A DNA stretch of 64,000 nucleotides from Photobacterium sp. GB-56 (GCF_003026105.1 NZ_PYNW01000002.1:310001-374000); one strand, 5' to 3'. Counted from the first letter of the stretch, positions 49,023 through 58,468 are shown. A program made the numbers and translations. The notes: generated by a model not told the origin, from the letters alone.

Positions 49023-49054
49023 TCCTATTTTCAATTATCATTAGGTAGGCCTAT

Positions 49055-49262
49055 ATGAATACGGCGATCATTCCGCAAAGTTCAAGAATGACATCACTGC
49101 ATTATTGTTTTGCAAACAACCTTTAACCTTATCGTATGTTGAAGGGTATATTACTGCTCTTAGCTCTTCTAAAGATTACATGACGAAAAATTCGTTCAAT
49201 TGTATGGCGAATCACAAAGGCAAAAAGCATTGCAATGGTTTGAGCTAGCAAAAAAGCGCTAA
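49055..49262 (+). pseudogene. Decayed gene at the end of the DksA2 operon
   Basis: An ATG at 49055 with an AGG-rich leader starts MNTAIIPQSSRMTSLHYCFANN and hits a stop after 23 codons. In another frame (from 49129) the text continues LSYVEGYITALSSSKDYMT. In a third frame (ending 49262) it gives DEKFVQLYGESQRQKALQWFELAKKR and a stop. The run of protein-like text across three frames suggests a gene broken by two frameshifts. YVEGYITAL resembles the start of YecA/UPF0149 proteins; this identification is weak. Confidence 0.5.
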
Positions 49263-49325
49263 AGTGAATCAAAGATGTTTCGAGAATGTAGGCTCTACCT
49301 AAGACGCTAGGTGTTGATAAGACAT

Positions 49326-49361
49326 AAAAAAAGACCACATAACGTATATGTGGTCTTTTTT
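49326..49361. terminator. Bidirectional terminator
   Basis: A 14-bp stem (AAAAAGACCACATA / TATGTGGTCTTTTT) between the convergent zinc-type operon and feoC. Confidence 0.9.
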
Positions 49362-49377
49362 CATTATGCTTTAGCTA

Positions 49378-49635
49378 TTAGCATAACGAAATAGCGATTT
49401 TATTTTCACACCATTTGTAGACAGGATCTGTTGTCTGCGTTTGGCAATTTTGGCAATGTTTCCCGCAAGCTAAAGAAGGCGATGAATCACATTTCTCAAC
49501 TTTCCCACGTAAAATTAATTCATCTAATAATGCACTTAACCATCTTGGCTCACACTTCAAATGCTTTGTAAGCTGGCTAAAGGAAATGATTTTTGCATCA
49601 CGTACCGTATTTCTTACTGTAATTAGCGATATCAT
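49378..49635 (-). CDS. feoC: Ferrous iron transport protein FeoC-like
   Basis: 85 residues starting at the ATG at 49635, which overlaps the feoB stop as TAATG and has GGAGG upstream. A small winged-helix (SFSQLTKHLKCEPRWLSALLDELILRGKV) is followed by Cys-rich LACGKHCQNCQ...KWC, the FeoC metal-binding loop. It regulates or stabilises FeoB. Last gene of the feo operon. Confidence 0.85.
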   Translation of the reverse strand: MISLITVRNTVRDAKIISFSQLTKHLKCEPRWLSALLDELILRGKVEKCDSSPSLACGKHCQNCQTQTTDPVYKWCENKIAISLC

Positions 49636-51965
49636 TAATGGCATCCTCCGCAGTTATGTGTCGCAGGTGTGTCTGGTATCGACATTTGCCAATCGACTTT
49701 ATTGCATAAGCGCTTAATCCCTATAATAAATACAGTGACGATACTCAAAGCAAAAAATAACCAGAGCAGACTTTCTAATGGATGTGCTTTGAAAGTCGCG
49801 GTTTGATAGAAGGCGATTGAAAGCGCGTAGGCGACAACCACTCCCCATGCTGTCGATAACCAAGCCCAATTTCGACCAATTTCTTTGGCGATAACACCAA
49901 TAGTAGAGACGCAAGGCACGTAAAGTAAAACAAAGATTAAGTATGCATAGGCACCCGCCATTGAACCAAATTCTTGGTGCATTTGCCCCATTGCGGTTGT
50001 TCCCATTGAGCCATCAGCCTCACTGGCTTTTATCGGATTTTTAAGTGTTGATAAAGAAAAACTATTGGCAACACCATCAATAGTATCTTGCCATGCCACT
50101 TTTAACTCAGGCAGTAGGTGGAAAGATTGCCCATCATCTGCAGCTTGATTGTTACTTAACTCTGCGGTGTATAGGGTATTTAAAGTGCCGACAACCACTT
50201 CTTTTGCTAAAAATCCTGTTAATAATCCCACACTGGCTGGCCAATTTTTCTCATTAACACCAAGGGGAGACAATACAGGTGTTACCCAACGACCAATTTC
50301 TGATAGGGCTGAATTCTGTTGGTTATTACTTTCAATAACTTGTCCTTCAAAATTGACACTATTCAACGCCATTACTAGCACACAAATCGGAATGATGATC
50401 TTACACGCTTTGACTAAAAATCCACGTAAGCGACTCCAGCTATGGATAAGCGTCGTTTTAGCGCTTGGGAGGTGGTAGGTTGGTAATTCCATTATGTAAG
50501 GTGATGCTTCACCCGTTAATAAGGTTTTCTTCAGCACAAAACCAGTAATAACGGCGACAAAAATACCAAGCAAGTAGAGAGAAAAGACGACAAAGCTTCC
50601 CATACCATGGAAGAAAGCTGCTGAGAAAACGCCGAAAATTGCTAACCTTGCGCCACAAGACATAAAGGGTGTCATCATAGACGTTAAGATACGATCTCTT
50701 GGTGTATCGAGGGTACGTGACGCCATAATGGAAGGTATGTTGCAACCAAACCCTACAATAAGCGGAACAAAGGATTTTCCTGGTAATCCAATCGTAGACA
50801 TAAAGCGATCAATAACAAACGCTGCTCGCGCCATATAACCACTATCTTCTAATATTGATAGATAAAGGAACATCAAACCAATTTGAGGAATAAAGGGCAT
50901 AACGGTATTTATACCGCCACCCAGCCCTTGTGATAAAATTGCAGTTAGCCAACTAGGAAAACCGAGTGATGAACATAACCATGCGGTGCCATTAATGAAT
51001 ATTGCTGCAGAGCCTTCATCAAAAATAGGTTGAAGCCCTCCACCAATATTTATTGATAGCCAAAACATTAAATACATCACGATGAGGAAAATCGGGATCC
51101 CCAGATAACGGTTAAGTACAATCTTATCGATCCATTGAGTCAGATTATGCTGTCCTGCATGGTAACTTGAGATGCAATGATGAATGATCTCGGCGACAGT
51201 TTGGTAGCGCGCATCAGCAATTAATAAGTCAATATTTTCATTATGTGTGTTTGAAAAATCGGCTTGTAATTGAGAGACAAAAGAGGCGATATCTGTACCG
51301 TTTATATATTTTTGGGCTGATGAATCTGATTCAAGTAAGCGTATAGCAAGCCATTTCTTTCTATTATTAACAATTATTTGATCATCGAATACGTCAGAAA
51401 GCTGAGAAATGGTTTGGTCTAATTCAATAGGAAATTGAGTAAATAGACGAGGCAGTGATTTTGTTTGTAAATGTTTTTCAATCGAGCCTTTTAAATCATC
51501 GAGTCCTTTAGATTTATTTGCAACTAATGAAACAACAGGGCAACCAAGTTCAGATTCTAACTTTTCCGCATCGATATTTATATTTTTTTGTTTAGCAATA
51601 TCTAACATGTTAAGTACAACAATGCATGGAATTTTCATTTCAAGCAGTTGTAATGTTAAATATAAATTTCGCTCAATATTGGCCGCGTCGACAATATTAA
51701 CGACAAGATCAGCCTCATCAGAAAGAATATATTCACAAGCGATGCGCTCATCGAGTGAACCTTGTTCATCGGATGAAGACATAGAATAAATACCAGGCAA
51801 ATCTACAATATTTATATTCTTATTATGGTAAGAGTAGTTTCCTTCTTTTTTATCTACAGTAACTCCAGCCCAGTTGCCTGTGCGTTGTCTTGCGCCAGTT
51901 AAGGCATTAAACAGAGTCGTTTTACCACAGTTAGGGTTACCTAATAAGGCAATAGTATTTGCCAT
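49635..51965 (-). CDS. feoB: Ferrous iron transporter FeoB
   Basis: 776 residues. G-protein domain: GNPNCGKTT (G1), DLPG (G3), NMLD (G4). A GDI-like helical domain follows, then about ten membrane segments with FGCNIPSIMASRTLD, the conserved Cys-containing gating motif, in each Gate half. C-terminal Cys-rich tail CGGCH. It imports Fe2+ at the inner membrane using GTP. No feoA lies immediately upstream, and the 650 bases beyond hold no ORF that could be FeoA. Confidence 0.95.
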   Translation of the reverse strand: MANTIALLGNPNCGKTTLFNALTGARQRTGNWAGVTVDKKEGNYSYHNKNINIVDLPGIYSMSSSDEQGSLDERIACEYILSDEADLVVNIVDAANIERNLYLTLQLLEMKIPCIVVLNMLDIAKQKNINIDAEKLESELGCPVVSLVANKSKGLDDLKGSIEKHLQTKSLPRLFTQFPIELDQTISQLSDVFDDQIIVNNRKKWLAIRLLESDSSAQKYINGTDIASFVSQLQADFSNTHNENIDLLIADARYQTVAEIIHHCISSYHAGQHNLTQWIDKIVLNRYLGIPIFLIVMYLMFWLSINIGGGLQPIFDEGSAAIFINGTAWLCSSLGFPSWLTAILSQGLGGGINTVMPFIPQIGLMFLYLSILEDSGYMARAAFVIDRFMSTIGLPGKSFVPLIVGFGCNIPSIMASRTLDTPRDRILTSMMTPFMSCGARLAIFGVFSAAFFHGMGSFVVFSLYLLGIFVAVITGFVLKKTLLTGEASPYIMELPTYHLPSAKTTLIHSWSRLRGFLVKACKIIIPICVLVMALNSVNFEGQVIESNNQQNSALSEIGRWVTPVLSPLGVNEKNWPASVGLLTGFLAKEVVVGTLNTLYTAELSNNQAADDGQSFHLLPELKVAWQDTIDGVANSFSLSTLKNPIKASEADGSMGTTAMGQMHQEFGSMAGAYAYLIFVLLYVPCVSTIGVIAKEIGRNWAWLSTAWGVVVAYALSIAFYQTATFKAHPLESLLWLFFALSIVTVFIIGIKRLCNKVDWQMSIPDTPATHNCGGCH

Positions 51966-52618
51966 TATTTATTTCTCCAACCAATTACTAATAGATAAAA
52001 TAATTAACAAGCGAAAATGATATCGCTTATCAATTGCACTTATAAAAAGAATACTTATTTCAGTCAATAATTTTTTTTACTAAGGAAAATAAAAAGATGA
52101 ATAAAATGTAATTTTTCATTCTAGTCAATGGCTTGGATGATATGTTTTTTATGAATAATTAATGTTCAAAATTGGAGAAAGTTATATTAAGCCTATATGT
52201 TAGCACTATTTTACTTTTGAATTTAAATAATAGAGTTTTTACTTAAATATTGAATTATATAGATGAATATTGAAATAATTAAACTTACCTTGCTAATTCT
52301 CTAATTTTAGCTGTAGTAAAAGTATTTCTTAGTAAGGATATAAAAATAGTTGATATTTATTATCACAATTAATAATGCGACATAGATATTATTTACTACG
52401 TTAAAGTAGGTTGCTGGTGAAGAAAAAATTTTTCTACACAGTAAAAGGAAAGTATCGAGGTAAAATTAGAACGTTAGGAAATAAACCTTTTTAGTATGAA
52501 GGTTAGTCAAGTTGGTAAGTTTAAAGAGCTGAAAGGAAGAGATTCACGTTTAACTGTATATTAAATTAATGGTAAGTGCTGTAAGAATAGGGCGCATTAA
52601 TAACCCTATAAAACGTGT
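51966..52618. other. feoB promoter region without feoA
   Basis: 653 AT-rich bases upstream of feoB. It contains a Fur-like palindrome near feoB. Short plus-strand ORFs of 22-25 codons (near 52418 and 52500) are basic and not recognisable. Confidence 0.55.
52018..52032. promoter_or_regulatory. Candidate Fur box upstream of feoB
   Basis: TGATATCGCTTATCA has the 7-1-7 form of a Fur site (TGATAATnATTATCA) with three mismatches, about 53 bases before feoB. Confidence 0.5.
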
Positions 52619-52870
52619 TTAACGCTGTTTGTATTGTGTCGGACAGTAACCACGACTGACATATGGTGAGCGCAATTTTAAGTGTTTGGTTTTTCTTCCT
52701 GATACGCGCTGTCGCCATAGTTTAAAGCTACTTGGCTTAAGGTGTTGGCGCATTAGCTTGATCACACCTTGTTCATCCAGACCATATTGTATTGCAATCG
52801 CTTCAAACGGGGTTCTATCTTCCCAAGCCATCTCGATGATACGTGATAGTGACTCTTGTCTGCTTGTCAT
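52619..52870 (-). CDS. DUF2805 (TIGR03643) family protein
   Basis: 83 residues from the ATG at 52870 with GGAGAG 6 bases upstream. The conserved block SRIIEMAWEDRTPFEAIAIQYGLDEQGVIKLMRQ and SSFKLWRQRVSGRKTKHLKL are typical of DUF2805, a helix-turn-helix-like small family of unknown function in Vibrionaceae. Basic C-terminus. No partner gene is evident here. Confidence 0.88.
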   Translation of the reverse strand: MTSRQESLSRIIEMAWEDRTPFEAIAIQYGLDEQGVIKLMRQHLKPSSFKLWRQRVSGRKTKHLKLRSPYVSRGYCPTQYKQR

Positions 52871-53020
52871 CAATTACTCTCCATTTACACATTAAAGCTA
52901 ATACGTAATTGATTAATATAAAGTTTAATTTTTTGGTATTAATTAAGGTGATTTGAAAGCGAGATGTGAGGTATGAAAATAGGGGCTAATGATTAGCTCC
53001 CTATTAAGTGGATTTATTCA

Positions 53021-53614
53021 TTAACTAAATTGTGTATAGAGTAAATAACAAGCGGTGAGAATTAATAAACAGCCCATAAAAAGATTGAATACTTTTAGTC
53101 TCAGTTCGTTATTAAGGAAGAGAGTGACCTTGCTGCCTAAGAGAGACCAAGAAAATAATGATAGATAACAAACGATAAAGTAAATAAATACAAAACTTAA
53201 AAAGATGTGATTGTTATTGGCTTCTGAAAACATTGACACACCAGCAACACATGCAATCCAAGCTTTAGGGTTTAACCATTGTAATAAGCACCCTTGGATG
53301 AAAGTGGGTTGTTTTTGCTTTTTTATATCTAACTCAGGCTTTGATGACGCAATAAGATAGCCCATATAAATAATAAATAGTGAACCTGCGACTTCTAGAT
53401 AACTTAAAAAGTTTGGATATAAATCAATAACTTTACTGAACCCTAAGCCAATAAATAACAATAATGAAACTAAACCAATAGTTGCACCTGAAACGAAAGG
53501 TGTTGTTTTACGGACACCGTAAGAAGCCCCTGAAGATACAATGATCATATTAACAGGGCCGGGTGAAATAGACATTGCGAGTGCGAATGAAAACATTGCC
53601 ATAAATAGTGACAT
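53021..53614 (-). CDS. LysE-family amino-acid exporter
   Basis: 197 residues with six membrane segments. The start AMSISPGPVNMIIVSSGASYGVRK is the LysE/RhtB family signature. It would export small amino acids or derivatives. Substrate cannot be assigned. Single gene. Confidence 0.88.
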   Translation of the reverse strand: MSLFMAMFSFALAMSISPGPVNMIIVSSGASYGVRKTTPFVSGATIGLVSLLLFIGLGFSKVIDLYPNFLSYLEVAGSLFIIYMGYLIASSKPELDIKKQKQPTFIQGCLLQWLNPKAWIACVAGVSMFSEANNNHIFLSFVFIYFIVCYLSLFSWSLLGSKVTLFLNNELRLKVFNLFMGCLLILTACYLLYTQFS

Positions 53615-53829
53615 TATTTTCCTTTATTAGTCATAAATCGTGATTGTTGAGACAAGCCATACGAGGTGACTTTTAATGTTGGTAGATATGTTACAGGTCG
53701 TTTTTGTCTGAAAAACGAGTAAAGCGTATTAATGATACTCTATTAATACGCTAACTATCTTGTAATAGAAGTGTAAACATATCTAAAGAGGATGGCAGGG
53801 CAGTAGAATAGACAAAAAACAAAAAGGGG

Positions 53830-53858
53830 GGGGGCTGATAATTCAGCTCCCCCTTTTT
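53830..53858 (-). terminator. Duplicated terminator beside the punC pseudogene
   Basis: GGGGG-CTGA-TAAT-TCAG-CTCCCCC hairpin, with an unusual run of nine G bases at 53826-53834. It closely resembles the punC terminator at 54599, with matching flanks. Confidence 0.7.
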
Positions 53859-53890
53859 GTTAAACCAGTATGTAGATTGGTTAAAGCATA

Positions 53891-54125
53891 TTATGCAGTT
53901 TGTCGTTCGCCACTTTGTTCGTCTTTACGGTTTTGAACCACTAGGACAAAACTAGCGATTGTAGTAAAGCTGGTAATGAACATGCCTGTTAAATAAGCTA
54001 CCAAGGAATGCTTCAGAACACGCTGAAAAATTACCATGTTACCCAGAACTTTTATAGCGTAGGATTTGGCTCCATTCTTTACGTAGTGAGCGTTACGCTT
54101 TTTTGCTCTTTATATAATGCTGTAT
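53891..54125 (-). pseudogene. Internally deleted fragment of a punC copy
   Basis: Two blocks resemble parts of intact punC. Bases 53891-53988 match the gene's last 33 codons and 3' end (54661-54758). Bases about 53985-54125 match its middle (about 55180-55320). The join falls at a shared CCTGTTAA-like stretch, about 420 bases being missing between them. The frame is broken throughout and nothing corresponds to the N-terminal half. Identity looks around 80-85%, so the copy is not recent or came from a related lineage. Confidence 0.85.
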
Positions 54126-54153
54126 TTGATTAAGAAATCGCATTATAGAGCAA

Positions 54154-54384
54154 CTACTCAGGTGCATATTTATTTATCATCACACAACAAGTAATCAAGA
54201 ATGATAAGATCAAAGTGATTTGCCACAAACCATCTTCATAAAATGACATCTCGTTGTCTGACCAAACTCGCAAGCCGATATTGAACAATTCACCTTTTAT
54301 GCTGAGCACTAACACCGTAGCGAGAAAATATTTCGCAAAGTCTTTCGTTAATATTTTGATGTAAGAGAGGTACGTATCTAGCAT
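54154..54384 (-). CDS. Small two-helix membrane protein, unknown
   Basis: 76 residues from an ATG with AAGG 8 bases upstream. Two hydrophobic segments (about 18-36 and 54-71), with the second one Cys-containing (SFLITCCVM). It lies between the punC pseudogene and intact punC, so it may have entered with that rearrangement. No recognisable family. Confidence 0.5.
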   Translation of the reverse strand: MLDTYLSYIKILTKDFAKYFLATVLVLSIKGELFNIGLRVWSDNEMSFYEDGLWQITLILSFLITCCVMINKYAPE

Positions 54385-54591
54385 TGGAAATACCTTAGTT
54401 GCTCAATAGATTGACGCTTGAATGAATGTCACATCACTTTACTAATGTTAAATCTAATACCAAGCAATTATTGGCTAGTTAAAATCTGCCTTTGTAGACG
54501 CTTTTATTCTGATATTTCATTTCAAGCTCTGTATTTTGCGAGTGGCTTCATGTCTAGCTGAGGTGGACGAGCACGTTGAATAGACTGGAAA

Positions 54592-54624
54592 CAAAAAAGG
54601 GGGAGCTGAATTATCAGCTCCCCC
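54592..54624 (-). terminator. punC terminator
   Basis: A perfect 11-bp stem (GGGGGAGCTGA / TCAGCTCCCCC) with a 4-base loop. On the minus strand TTTTTTG follows. Confidence 0.92.
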
Positions 54625-54660
54625 TTGTGTTAAACCAGTATGTAGATGGGTTAAAGCATA

Positions 54661-55881
54661 TTACGCAGTTTGTAGTTCAACATCTTGCTCATCTTTACGA
54701 GCTTGAACGACTAGGACAAAACCAACGATTGCAATAAAGCCAGTAATGAACATGCCAGTTGTTACTGTTAACAGACCGTGTGCAGCGAATGCAGAAACTA
54801 AACCACTTGCTGCAAAACATACCATAGTCTGCATAAAGTTAAGCAGGCCAGCAGCGGTTGCGCTACAGTTTTTAAAGTCAGACAGTGCAGAGCTAATAAC
54901 AATCGGGTAAATCGCACCATTCGCAACAGCTAGGAAGCAGAATGGGATTAAGATAGGCCAGATTGTTGTTACTGTTGTTGTCGTAGAGATAACGAACATT
55001 ACTGCTACGCTTGCAAAGAATAGCGCTAAAATCCACGGTAGAAGTTGCTTACCTGAGTAACGGTTTAATAAAGTACGACAACCGTAACCACCGACAATAA
55101 ATGCCACCGTTTGTGGTGCGTAGCTTAGGCCAATATCTGCACCTGAGTAACCCATTGCAGACATAACAAATGGCGAACCTGTTAAGTAAGCAAAGAATGC
55201 CGCAGAACATGCTGCGAAAATAACCATGTTACCCCAGAACTTTTTAGAGCGTAGGATTTGGCTATAGTCTTTACGTAGTTGAACCGTTACGCTTTCTTGC
55301 TCTTTATCTAATGCAGCACTTTCTTTTTCTTTAAGCGTTAGCATTGCTAAAACAGCACCAAAACCGACTAATGCAATAAAGATGCTGCGCCAGCCTACGT
55401 GATGTTCAAGCAGTGCGCCTAATAATGGTGCTAATGCTGGAGATAACGCGACAAGCGGCATAATGGTTGCGAATACACGCTCAGAAGTTTTACCCTCGTA
55501 ACGGTCAACAACCACTGCCTGCCAAATAACCGTTGCGCTACATGCACCCAATGCTTGAGCGAAACGTGCTAATAAGAACACTTCAATGTTTGACGCAAAA
55601 GCAGAGGCTAAAGAGCCAAGGCTAAATAGCGCAATACCGCCAAGTAGTACTTTAATACGTCCAATACGATCAGACAGTGGGCCGTAAACCAGTTGGCCTA
55701 ATGCCATACCAAGTAAGAAGATACTTAGCGAAAGGCCGATTAGAGATTGGGTTGTAGCAAAGTCGGCACGAATCGTTTCAAACGCAGGTAAATACATATC
55801 TGTGGCTAAAAAGCCCAGCATGCTTAAGCAAGCGAACCAAAATAGGGTGATTTTTGATGGTTTAGCGTGTTGTTTATTCAT
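54661..55881 (-). CDS. punC: Purine-type MFS transporter PunC (Bcr/CflA family)
   Basis: 406 residues, 12 membrane segments. FWFACLSMLGFLATDMYLPAF, YGPLSDRIGR, FATIMPLVALSPALAPLLGAL and GSPFVMSAMGYSGADIGLSYAPQT closely match E. coli YdhC/PunC. Divergent punR, a YdhB/PunR-type regulator, confirms the pair. In E. coli PunC takes up purines (adenosine). A decayed partial copy of this gene lies about 540 bases to the left. Confidence 0.9.
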   Translation of the reverse strand: MNKQHAKPSKITLFWFACLSMLGFLATDMYLPAFETIRADFATTQSLIGLSLSIFLLGMALGQLVYGPLSDRIGRIKVLLGGIALFSLGSLASAFASNIEVFLLARFAQALGACSATVIWQAVVVDRYEGKTSERVFATIMPLVALSPALAPLLGALLEHHVGWRSIFIALVGFGAVLAMLTLKEKESAALDKEQESVTVQLRKDYSQILRSKKFWGNMVIFAACSAAFFAYLTGSPFVMSAMGYSGADIGLSYAPQTVAFIVGGYGCRTLLNRYSGKQLLPWILALFFASVAVMFVISTTTTVTTIWPILIPFCFLAVANGAIYPIVISSALSDFKNCSATAAGLLNFMQTMVCFAASGLVSAFAAHGLLTVTTGMFITGFIAIVGFVLVVQARKDEQDVELQTA

Positions 55882-55986
55882 TTTTATTATAACTATATCT
55901 ATATGACATATGTGTAGTGTAATACTGGTTTAAATCGCTGTGAAACGCTAATATTTCAACATTGCTTTCAAAAAATTTGATTTGAT

Positions 55987-56889
55987 ATGTTTTCATACAA
56001 CGATCTCCAAGTTATTGACGTAGTTGCCCGTCGTGGCAGCTTCTCTGCTGCGGCTGAAGAATTACATAAGGTCCCTAGTGCGATTAGTTATACTGTTCGA
56101 TTAATAGAAGAGCGATTAGCTGTCGAATTATTTGTTCGATTGCACCGGCAGGTTAAATTGACACCCGCTGGTGAGTATTTCGTCGAAGAAGCGCGCAAAC
56201 TTATTAAACAGATGGATACCATTAAATATCAAACCCAACGGGTAGCGAATGGTTGGTCAGAAAATGTTTCTGTTGCGCTTGATACTGTGGTTCGCCAAAG
56301 TCGAGTAAATACCCTTGTTCGAGATTTCTATTTACATTTTCCAGATGTAGAGTTGCACCTAACAATGGAAGTGTTTAATGGGGTATGGGATGCCTTAGCT
56401 GATGGGCGGGCTGATATTGCCATTGGCGCAACTGCTGCAGTGCCAATTGGTGGCAGCTTTGATTATCGTGATATGGGCGTTTTAACGTGGAAGTTTGTGG
56501 TATCGCCAGATCATCCTTTAGCAATGGCATCGCATCCGTTAGAGCCTTCTGAATTAGCGCAATATCCTGCGATTTGTTTAGAAGATACCTCTCGAACGTT
56601 ACCTAAACGAACAACTTGGCTAATGGATAACCAACGTCGAATCATGGTGCCAAGTTGGCACAGTGCATTTCAATGTTTACAGGCTGGATTAGGCATTTCT
56701 GTTGTTCCTAGCCATATGGCGATCAGTAAAATTGAATCAGGAGAGCTGGTGGAAAAAGAGCTCGCGGTGAAGCCTTCAATGAGTCCCTGTTGTTTAGCAT
56801 GGAATACAGAAACGTTGAGCCCAGCTGTCAGTTGGTTACTCGATTATTTAGGCGACAGTGAGCAGCTTCATCATGAATGGATGCGTTAA
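55987..56889 (+). CDS. punR: LysR-type regulator PunR
   Basis: 300 residues. N-terminal winged HTH with VVARRGSFSAAAEELHKVPSAISYTVRLIEERLAVELF. The ligand domain has EVFNGVWDALADGRADIAIGAT, LEDTSRTLPKRTTWLMDNQ and WLLDYLGDSE, almost word for word those of YdhB/PunR. It activates punC in response to adenine or purines in E. coli. Divergent over 105 bases, as expected for a LysR regulator. Confidence 0.92.
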   Translation: MFSYNDLQVIDVVARRGSFSAAAEELHKVPSAISYTVRLIEERLAVELFVRLHRQVKLTPAGEYFVEEARKLIKQMDTIKYQTQRVANGWSENVSVALDTVVRQSRVNTLVRDFYLHFPDVELHLTMEVFNGVWDALADGRADIAIGATAAVPIGGSFDYRDMGVLTWKFVVSPDHPLAMASHPLEPSELAQYPAICLEDTSRTLPKRTTWLMDNQRRIMVPSWHSAFQCLQAGLGISVVPSHMAISKIESGELVEKELAVKPSMSPCCLAWNTETLSPAVSWLLDYLGDSEQLHHEWMR

Positions 56890-57004
56890 TAAGGTGACAT
56901 TGATTCCATTGATGATGCCTATTAAGTATATAGTGTGTTTTGTAAGAATTGTTTAATAAATGCAATGTAGCTTGCTCGCATTCAATAAAAACAGCGAGTT
57001 AACA

Positions 57005-58426
57005 ATGTCTATTTTAAAACCCACTTTAATTGCATCATCTTTACTTCTTTCTTTAAGTGTTCATGCAGCAGATGCGCCGAAATATGTTTTCTTTATGATT
57101 GGTGACGGTATGGGCACAGCCCAACGTCAGATCAGTGAATATTATTTGCAGCAACAAAATGGGGATCAGACACAACGTTTAGCCATTAATGCAATGCCTG
57201 TAGCAGGCATTATTACCACCCATTCAGCCAATACTTTAGTAACCGATTCTGCAGCAGCAGGTACAGCATTAGCGACCGGAGTAAAAACAGATAATGGCGT
57301 TATTGCAATGGATCCAAAAGGGCATAAGTTACGCTCAACATTGGATGCTGCGAAAGATAAGGGGATGGCAACAGGTATTGTTACCACTACACGTTTAACC
57401 CATGCAACACCAGCCACCTTTGTAGCCAAAAACATTAGCCGTGATAACGAAAACGAAATTGCCAATGATTACCTAGCATCGAATGTCGATTTCTTTGCTG
57501 GTGGTGGCTCTCGTCACTTTATTAATGGTGAAGGCAGTAAACGTAAAGACGGTAAGAACCTTGTTGAAGGGTTCAAACAAAAAGGCTACCACACTTTTAT
57601 TGGTGCTGATTCTTCGGCGGATTTCTTAGCCTTCCATCCAACGAACTCGCAAAAGGTTTTCGCCTCTTTTGCCTCATCGCACCTTCCTTATGAAATTGAT
57701 CGTAAGAAAGATCTTAGTACGCCATCTCTAGCGCAAATGACGTCAAAAGCCATCGAAACATTGAAGTACGATCCTGACGGTTTCTTCATGTTGGTAGAAG
57801 GTGGTCGAATTGATCACGCGGCACATGCTAATGATGTATCAACGGTGATTCAAGATACCATCGCATTTGATCAAGCAGTAAAAGCGGCTGTTGATTTTTA
57901 TGAGCACCATAAAGATGAAACACTAATTATTGTAGCGGGCGATCATGAAACTGGTGGTATGGGCTTAGGCTTAGGTGAGAACTATTTTGTACAGTTAGAT
58001 AAGCTAAAAGATGTTGATGAGTCTATCGAAGATAAGCTTCAAGGTGTATATAACGGAGATCGTAAAGCCTTCATGAAGCATATAGATGAACATTTTGGTT
58101 TGAAGTTGCTGACGAAGGAAGAGCAGCAAACGCTAAATCATGCGATGGATATCGATGACGAACTTCGTGCTAAAAATATCACCGATTTTGATGGTTACAG
58201 CACGCATAATGATGCGACTTATGGTGGGTATGATCCAGTAGCCATTGCTGTAGCGCACATCACTTCACAACGAGCAGGTGTTTACTGGACAAGCTATGCG
58301 CATACCGCGACACAATTACCGCTTTCTGCAGTTGGTGTCGGTGCTGAGAAATTTGGCAATTTTGAAGATAACACCCAAGTGGCGAAAACATTAGCGACAT
58401 TAATGAACGTAAAAATTGGTAGTTAG
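57005..58426 (+). CDS. Alkaline phosphatase (PhoA/VAP-like)
   Basis: 473 residues from the ATG at 57005, which starts a signal peptide (MSILKPTLIASSLLLSLSVHAA); the longer frame reaches back 15 codons without a ribosome-binding site. Motifs: MIGDGMG, nucleophile Ser82 in VTDSAAAGTALATG, AGDHETGG and SYAHTAT, the metal ligands of the alkaline phosphatase fold. A large middle region resembles the insert-containing Vibrio enzyme. Secreted or periplasmic phosphomonoesterase. No clear Pho box upstream. Confidence 0.93.
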   Translation: MSILKPTLIASSLLLSLSVHAADAPKYVFFMIGDGMGTAQRQISEYYLQQQNGDQTQRLAINAMPVAGIITTHSANTLVTDSAAAGTALATGVKTDNGVIAMDPKGHKLRSTLDAAKDKGMATGIVTTTRLTHATPATFVAKNISRDNENEIANDYLASNVDFFAGGGSRHFINGEGSKRKDGKNLVEGFKQKGYHTFIGADSSADFLAFHPTNSQKVFASFASSHLPYEIDRKKDLSTPSLAQMTSKAIETLKYDPDGFFMLVEGGRIDHAAHANDVSTVIQDTIAFDQAVKAAVDFYEHHKDETLIIVAGDHETGGMGLGLGENYFVQLDKLKDVDESIEDKLQGVYNGDRKAFMKHIDEHFGLKLLTKEEQQTLNHAMDIDDELRAKNITDFDGYSTHNDATYGGYDPVAIAVAHITSQRAGVYWTSYAHTATQLPLSAVGVGAEKFGNFEDNTQVAKTLATLMNVKIGS

Positions 58427-58443
58427 GGATTAATTTTTAGGTA

Positions 58444-58468
58444 AAGGCTGTCTTGGACAGCCTTTTTT
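58444..58468 (+). terminator. Alkaline phosphatase terminator
   Basis: A 9-bp stem (AAGGCTGTC / GACAGCCTT) with a 3-base loop and TTTTTT, just before the next gene. Confidence 0.9.

Noticed and set aside
49129-49338. 69-codon minus-strand ORF between dksA2 and feoC
   Set aside because: It would start with GTG inside the stem of a strong terminator and has no ribosome-binding site. The plus strand carries a better explanation (the frameshifted remnant).
51966-52618. Small plus-strand ORFs (22-25 codons) upstream of feoB
   Set aside because: Too short and without family resemblance or conserved context.
56890-57004. Pho box upstream of the alkaline phosphatase gene
   Set aside because: No pair of CTGTCAT-like repeats with the right spacing was seen.
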